A program made the translations under genes and the position numbers. 8,571 nucleotides of DNA from Planctomycetaceae bacterium (GTDB taxonomy: Bacteria > Planctomycetota > Planctomycetia > Pirellulales > Thermoguttaceae): the NCBI GenBank assembly GCA_009776995.1, contig WRMR01000196.1:1-8571 (forward strand), written 5' to 3'. Below the pieces are notes generated by a model. The model was not told the origin of the DNA, searched no databases, and saw only the letters and a list, made by a program, of their open reading frames with translations. Position 1 is the first letter of the stretch, and each line of letters starts with the position of its first letter. Shown here piece after piece: positions 6,625 to 8,571 of the stretch.

Positions 6625-7470
6625 ATGTTACTGATCAAACGTTTTGCCTGTTGGTTTGTGGTAATTGCCAGTGGATTGATCATGGCGATTGCCGACGACA
6701 AAGAACCGGTTCCATGTCCGCTGGAATTCGGCAAGTGGGAATTGATCCCGGAATTCAGCGATGAATTTGACGGCACGAAACTCGATGATACGAAATGGTT
6801 ACCCAACAACCCAACTTGGAAAGGCCGTCAACCCGGTTTCTTTTCCAAAGAGAATGTCGAGGTCAAAGACGGTATGCTTCACCTTTCGGCCAAAGCGGAA
6901 AACCTGCCGAACCTGCCCAATGGGTATCACACCTTCACAACAGCCGCCGTTCAAAGCAAGAATCGCATTCGATACGGGTATTTCGAGATTCGATGCCGAC
7001 CAATGGATTCGGCGGCGTCCAGTGCGTTCTGGTTTTATGCCAGTGACGATAAACTCTGGACGGAGATTGATGTTTTTGAAATTGGCGGCAAGGCACCCGA
7101 CAAGGAGTTCATCTACTTTACCAATGTCCACGTTTTCAAGACGCCGGAAACCGGTGACAAGCATTGGGACGATTCAAAAATCTGGACGGCTCCCTATCGG
7201 TTGGCGGATGAGTTTCACACTTATGGTTTCCTCTGGTCGAAAGACGAGTTGATTTGGTATGTTGACGGCAAAGAAATTCGCAAGCGTAAAAATACCGATT
7301 GGCATCAAACCTTGACCATGAATTTTGACAGTGAAATCATGACCGATTGGTTTGGTTTGCCCGATCCCAAAGACTTGCCCAGTGTTTTCTCCATTGATTA
7401 CGTCCGATCATGGAAGCGAACAGACGGAGATGAAACCACTGTCGAACCGGTCAAAAGCGGAAGACAATGA
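6625..7470 (+). CDS. Secreted glycoside hydrolase family 16 protein
   Basis: The protein has 281 residues from ATG 6625 (four more from 6613). The N-terminus is a signal peptide: basic LIKR, then FACWFVVIASGLIMAIA, with cleavage probably after about residue 23. The mature part is a single GH16 beta-jelly-roll domain of normal length. Visible are EFSDEFDGTKLDDTKW (43-58), the sheet strands AVQSKNRIRYGYFEIRCR (108-125), and the active-site box TEIDVFEIGG with E147 (nucleophile), D149 and E152 (acid/base). WYVDGKEIRK (211-220) follows, and the closing strand SIDYVRSWKR is at 256-265. GH16 enzymes cut beta-1,3/1,4-glucans or galactans such as agar, carrageenan and porphyran. The overall pattern seems closer to marine galactanases than to laminarinases, but the substrate cannot be fixed. 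The gene starts 32 bp from the divergent tape measure start and stops 3 bp from the remnant of gene X. Confidence 0.9.
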   Translation: MLLIKRFACWFVVIASGLIMAIADDKEPVPCPLEFGKWELIPEFSDEFDGTKLDDTKWLPNNPTWKGRQPGFFSKENVEVKDGMLHLSAKAENLPNLPNGYHTFTTAAVQSKNRIRYGYFEIRCRPMDSAASSAFWFYASDDKLWTEIDVFEIGGKAPDKEFIYFTNVHVFKTPETGDKHWDDSKIWTAPYRLADEFHTYGFLWSKDELIWYVDGKEIRKRKNTDWHQTLTMNFDSEIMTDWFGLPDPKDLPSVFSIDYVRSWKRTDGDETTVEPVKSGRQ

Positions 7471-7474
7471 AGCC

Positions 7475-7502
7475 TACTTGGGTAAAAAGACTTTCAATAC
7501 AT
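7475..7502. repeat. Direct repeat copy 1: duplicated 3' end of gene X
   Basis: These 28 bases match 8431-8458 with a single mismatch at 7480 (G versus C). The right-hand 22 bases (7481-7502) are identical. Read on the minus strand they give YVLKVFLPK and then TAG (7476-7474), the same ending as gene X (HVLKVFLPK, TAA). The base difference falls in a third codon position (CCC versus CCG, both Pro), and the stop codons are also equivalent. The similarity ends at 7502, just before the start of the Tat-exported gene. This copy has no gene body attached: upstream in its frame lies the antisense of the inserted gene. Confidence 0.85.
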
Positions 7503-7518
7503 ACCTATGAGAATCAAC

Positions 7519-8424
7519 ATGGACAAACTGACGAGACGACATTTTTTGAAATTCGGCGGTGCGGTGACTGCTGCTACGATGATTCCCCATACCGAAATGC
7601 CGTTATTCGCTTCTGAATCGTCGGACACGGTTCGTGATCGGCTCTGGATTTGGGGACATCTTGAAGGATCCTACGACAACCAGTATGGGCTTCCGATGAA
7701 CAGTCGCATGACGCCACTCCAGGGGGCTGAATCCCTCGGTATCCCGAATATCATCATGGTGCGTTACAGTAACAAACCCGAGCCGCCTTATGATGAATAC
7801 GCCGCCCAGTACCGCAACGTCCAAAAATTGATGTGGAGTTTTGTCGGGGATAGTGGGCGAACGTCGTCGGAGGAACAAGAGCACGTCTTGGAGCTGTCTC
7901 AAAAAATGCCGAACATGACCGGCCTGTTCATGGACGATTTCTTTCACGGAAATGCGAACGCCCCTGCGGGTGAATCGGAAGCCGCCGCCTCAATCTCGGT
8001 TGTCCGGCTCAAAGAAATCAGGGAACGATTAAATCAACTCGACCAAAAACCTGATCTCGGCGTCGTGCTTTATGCTCACCAACTCAATCCCGCCATTCGC
8101 AGGCACCTTGATCTGTGCGACTTGGTATCGTTTTGGAGTTGGACAGCAGGCGATTTGGCAAAGCTACCCGAAAATTTCGCAAAATATCAGGGAATAGCCC
8201 CCAACAAGCGTACCCTGCTTGGCATTTACATGTGGGATTTCGGTCTTGGCAAACCGCTCCCGATGGACTTGATGCGTATGCAATGCGAAACCGCATTGAA
8301 ATGGCTCAAGGAAGGGACAATCGAAGGCATGATTTTTCTCGCCACGAACATTTGCGATATGAAAATCGAGGCCGTCGAATATGCAAGGCAGTGGATCACC
8401 GAACATGGTGCTGAAACCGTTTGA
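7519..8424 (+). CDS. Tat-exported protein, possible TIM-barrel carbohydrate-active enzyme
   Basis: The protein has 301 residues from ATG 7519, preceded by GAGA (7509-7512) at 6 bases. An in-frame ATG at 7507 would add four residues and has no ribosome site. The N-terminus MDKLTRRHFLKFGGAVTAAT is a textbook twin-arginine signal (RR at 6-7, then x-F-L-K), so the protein is exported folded. The mature part has alternating short hydrophobic strands and helices: IPNIIMVRYSN (75-85), MTGLFMDDFFHG (133-144), DLGVVLYAHQL (179-189), DLVSFWSW (201-208), RTLLGIYMWDFG (231-242) and GMIFLATNICD (270-280). These resemble barrel strands carrying acidic residues at their ends, as in glycosidases with a TIM-barrel fold. 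I cannot name the family, and catalytic residues are not certain. It lies 48 bp after the GH16 gene, so they may be co-transcribed. It is bracketed by the 28-bp direct repeats and ends 5 bp from gene X's stop. Confidence 0.8.
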   Translation: MDKLTRRHFLKFGGAVTAATMIPHTEMPLFASESSDTVRDRLWIWGHLEGSYDNQYGLPMNSRMTPLQGAESLGIPNIIMVRYSNKPEPPYDEYAAQYRNVQKLMWSFVGDSGRTSSEEQEHVLELSQKMPNMTGLFMDDFFHGNANAPAGESEAAASISVVRLKEIRERLNQLDQKPDLGVVLYAHQLNPAIRRHLDLCDLVSFWSWTAGDLAKLPENFAKYQGIAPNKRTLLGIYMWDFGLGKPLPMDLMRMQCETALKWLKEGTIEGMIFLATNICDMKIEAVEYARQWITEHGAETV

Positions 8425-8429
8425 CAGCG

Positions 8430-8571
8430 TTACTTCGGTAAAAAGACTTTCAATACATGGATGCCAAGCGGATTGGGTAACAGGTCGTCATCCTTATTCC
8501 GTTTTTCGCGCAAGAGAAACGGGTGGAAGTCGGACGGCTTGCTGGACGTGTCGCGTTTGCCGAACGTCATG
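8430..8571 (-). CDS. 3' end of prophage gene 'X', start outside the window
   Basis: On the minus strand the frame from the window edge to TAA at 8432-8430 encodes 46 residues: MTFGKRDTSSKPSDFHPFLL, then REKRNKDDDLLPNPLGI and HVLKVFLPK. The Met at 8570-8568 may be internal. No family is recognised. The short charged tail and the place just upstream of the tape measure gene would suit a tail assembly chaperone or other small tail protein, by position only. Support that the frame is real comes from its duplicated last nine codons at 7502-7474, where the only differences are synonymous. The opposite strand is also open here (RYFGKKTFNTW...), but it lacks a start that makes sense and is less likely to be coding. 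Confidence 0.55.
   Translation of the reverse strand, partial: MTFGKRDTSSKPSDFHPFLLREKRNKDDDLLPNPLGIHVLKVFLPK
8431..8458. repeat. Direct repeat copy 2: 3' end of gene X in place
   Basis: This is the right-hand copy of the 28-bp repeat, 956 bp from copy 1, and it is still joined to the rest of gene X on the minus strand. The similarity extends weakly a few bases leftward: TGACAGCG-TTACTT here versus TGAAGC-CTACTT at copy 1. It thus reaches the stop codon of each adjoining cargo gene (Tat gene here, GH16 gene at copy 1). The two copies bracket the Tat-exported gene exactly. Confidence 0.85.

Noticed and set aside
7475..7506. The repeat just upstream of the Tat gene as a promoter.
   Set aside because: No -35/-10 pair at proper spacing, and copy 2 is not followed by a plus-strand gene; its coding explanation on the minus strand is sufficient.
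8431..8571. Plus-strand open reading RYFGKKTFNTW... to the window end.
   Set aside because: The minus-strand reading is better supported: the repeat differences are synonymous in it, and it gives a clean stop in both copies.
1..8571. CRISPR array, tRNA or rRNA genes, insertion sequence transposase.
   Set aside because: No regularly spaced repeats, no tRNA-like or rRNA-like sequence and no transposase motifs were seen on either strand.

Overview
The window looks like part of a decayed prophage (or domesticated phage tail cluster) in a member of the Planctomycetota, at its left-hand edge with host DNA. Three things suggest this host. The phage proteins resemble, from memory of the families, those of planctomycete prophages (tape measure ending in a TEETAKNTKQL-type tail, a small protein starting MTDAFRKVKSGDPLVIPA). 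One cargo gene belongs to DUF1080, a family greatly expanded in planctomycetes. The base composition is middling GC. No rRNA or tRNA is present, so the assignment is inference.

Layout. At 3-572 (+) is the 3' part of an unrecognised acidic protein, probably host, with signs of a frameshift near its end. The stretch 573-755 has no clear gene and probably holds the host/prophage boundary. All phage genes run on the minus strand, right to left: the end of an unnamed gene 'X' (8571-8430), a tail tape measure protein (6592-3047) broken by one in-frame TAA at 4586-4588, an unrecognised probable virion protein (2982-2155), and a small structural-type protein (1295-756). The last is fused in frame to the final ~38 residues of a tyrosine recombinase, including the catalytic Tyr. 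The lysis genes and most of the integrase that would normally lie between have probably been lost by deletion.

Three plus-strand genes for exported proteins sit between these phage genes: a DUF1080 (3-keto-disaccharide hydrolase family) protein (1413-2150), a GH16 glycosidase with an intact EIDVFE active site (6625-7470), and a Tat-exported, possibly TIM-barrel protein (7519-8424). Each stops only 3-5 bp from the stop codon of the opposing minus-strand phage reading frame. The Tat gene is bracketed by a 28-bp direct repeat that is the duplicated 3' end of gene X. Both differences between the two copies are silent in gene X's frame.

Reading: a defective prophage has taken up secreted carbohydrate-active genes one by one, antisense and at the 3' ends of late genes. 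The phage genes were probably for tail assembly, but the nonsense codon and the integrase fusion argue against a functional phage. The three cargo genes may act together on extracellular or periplasmic polysaccharide. That shared role is inferred from family membership and export signals only.
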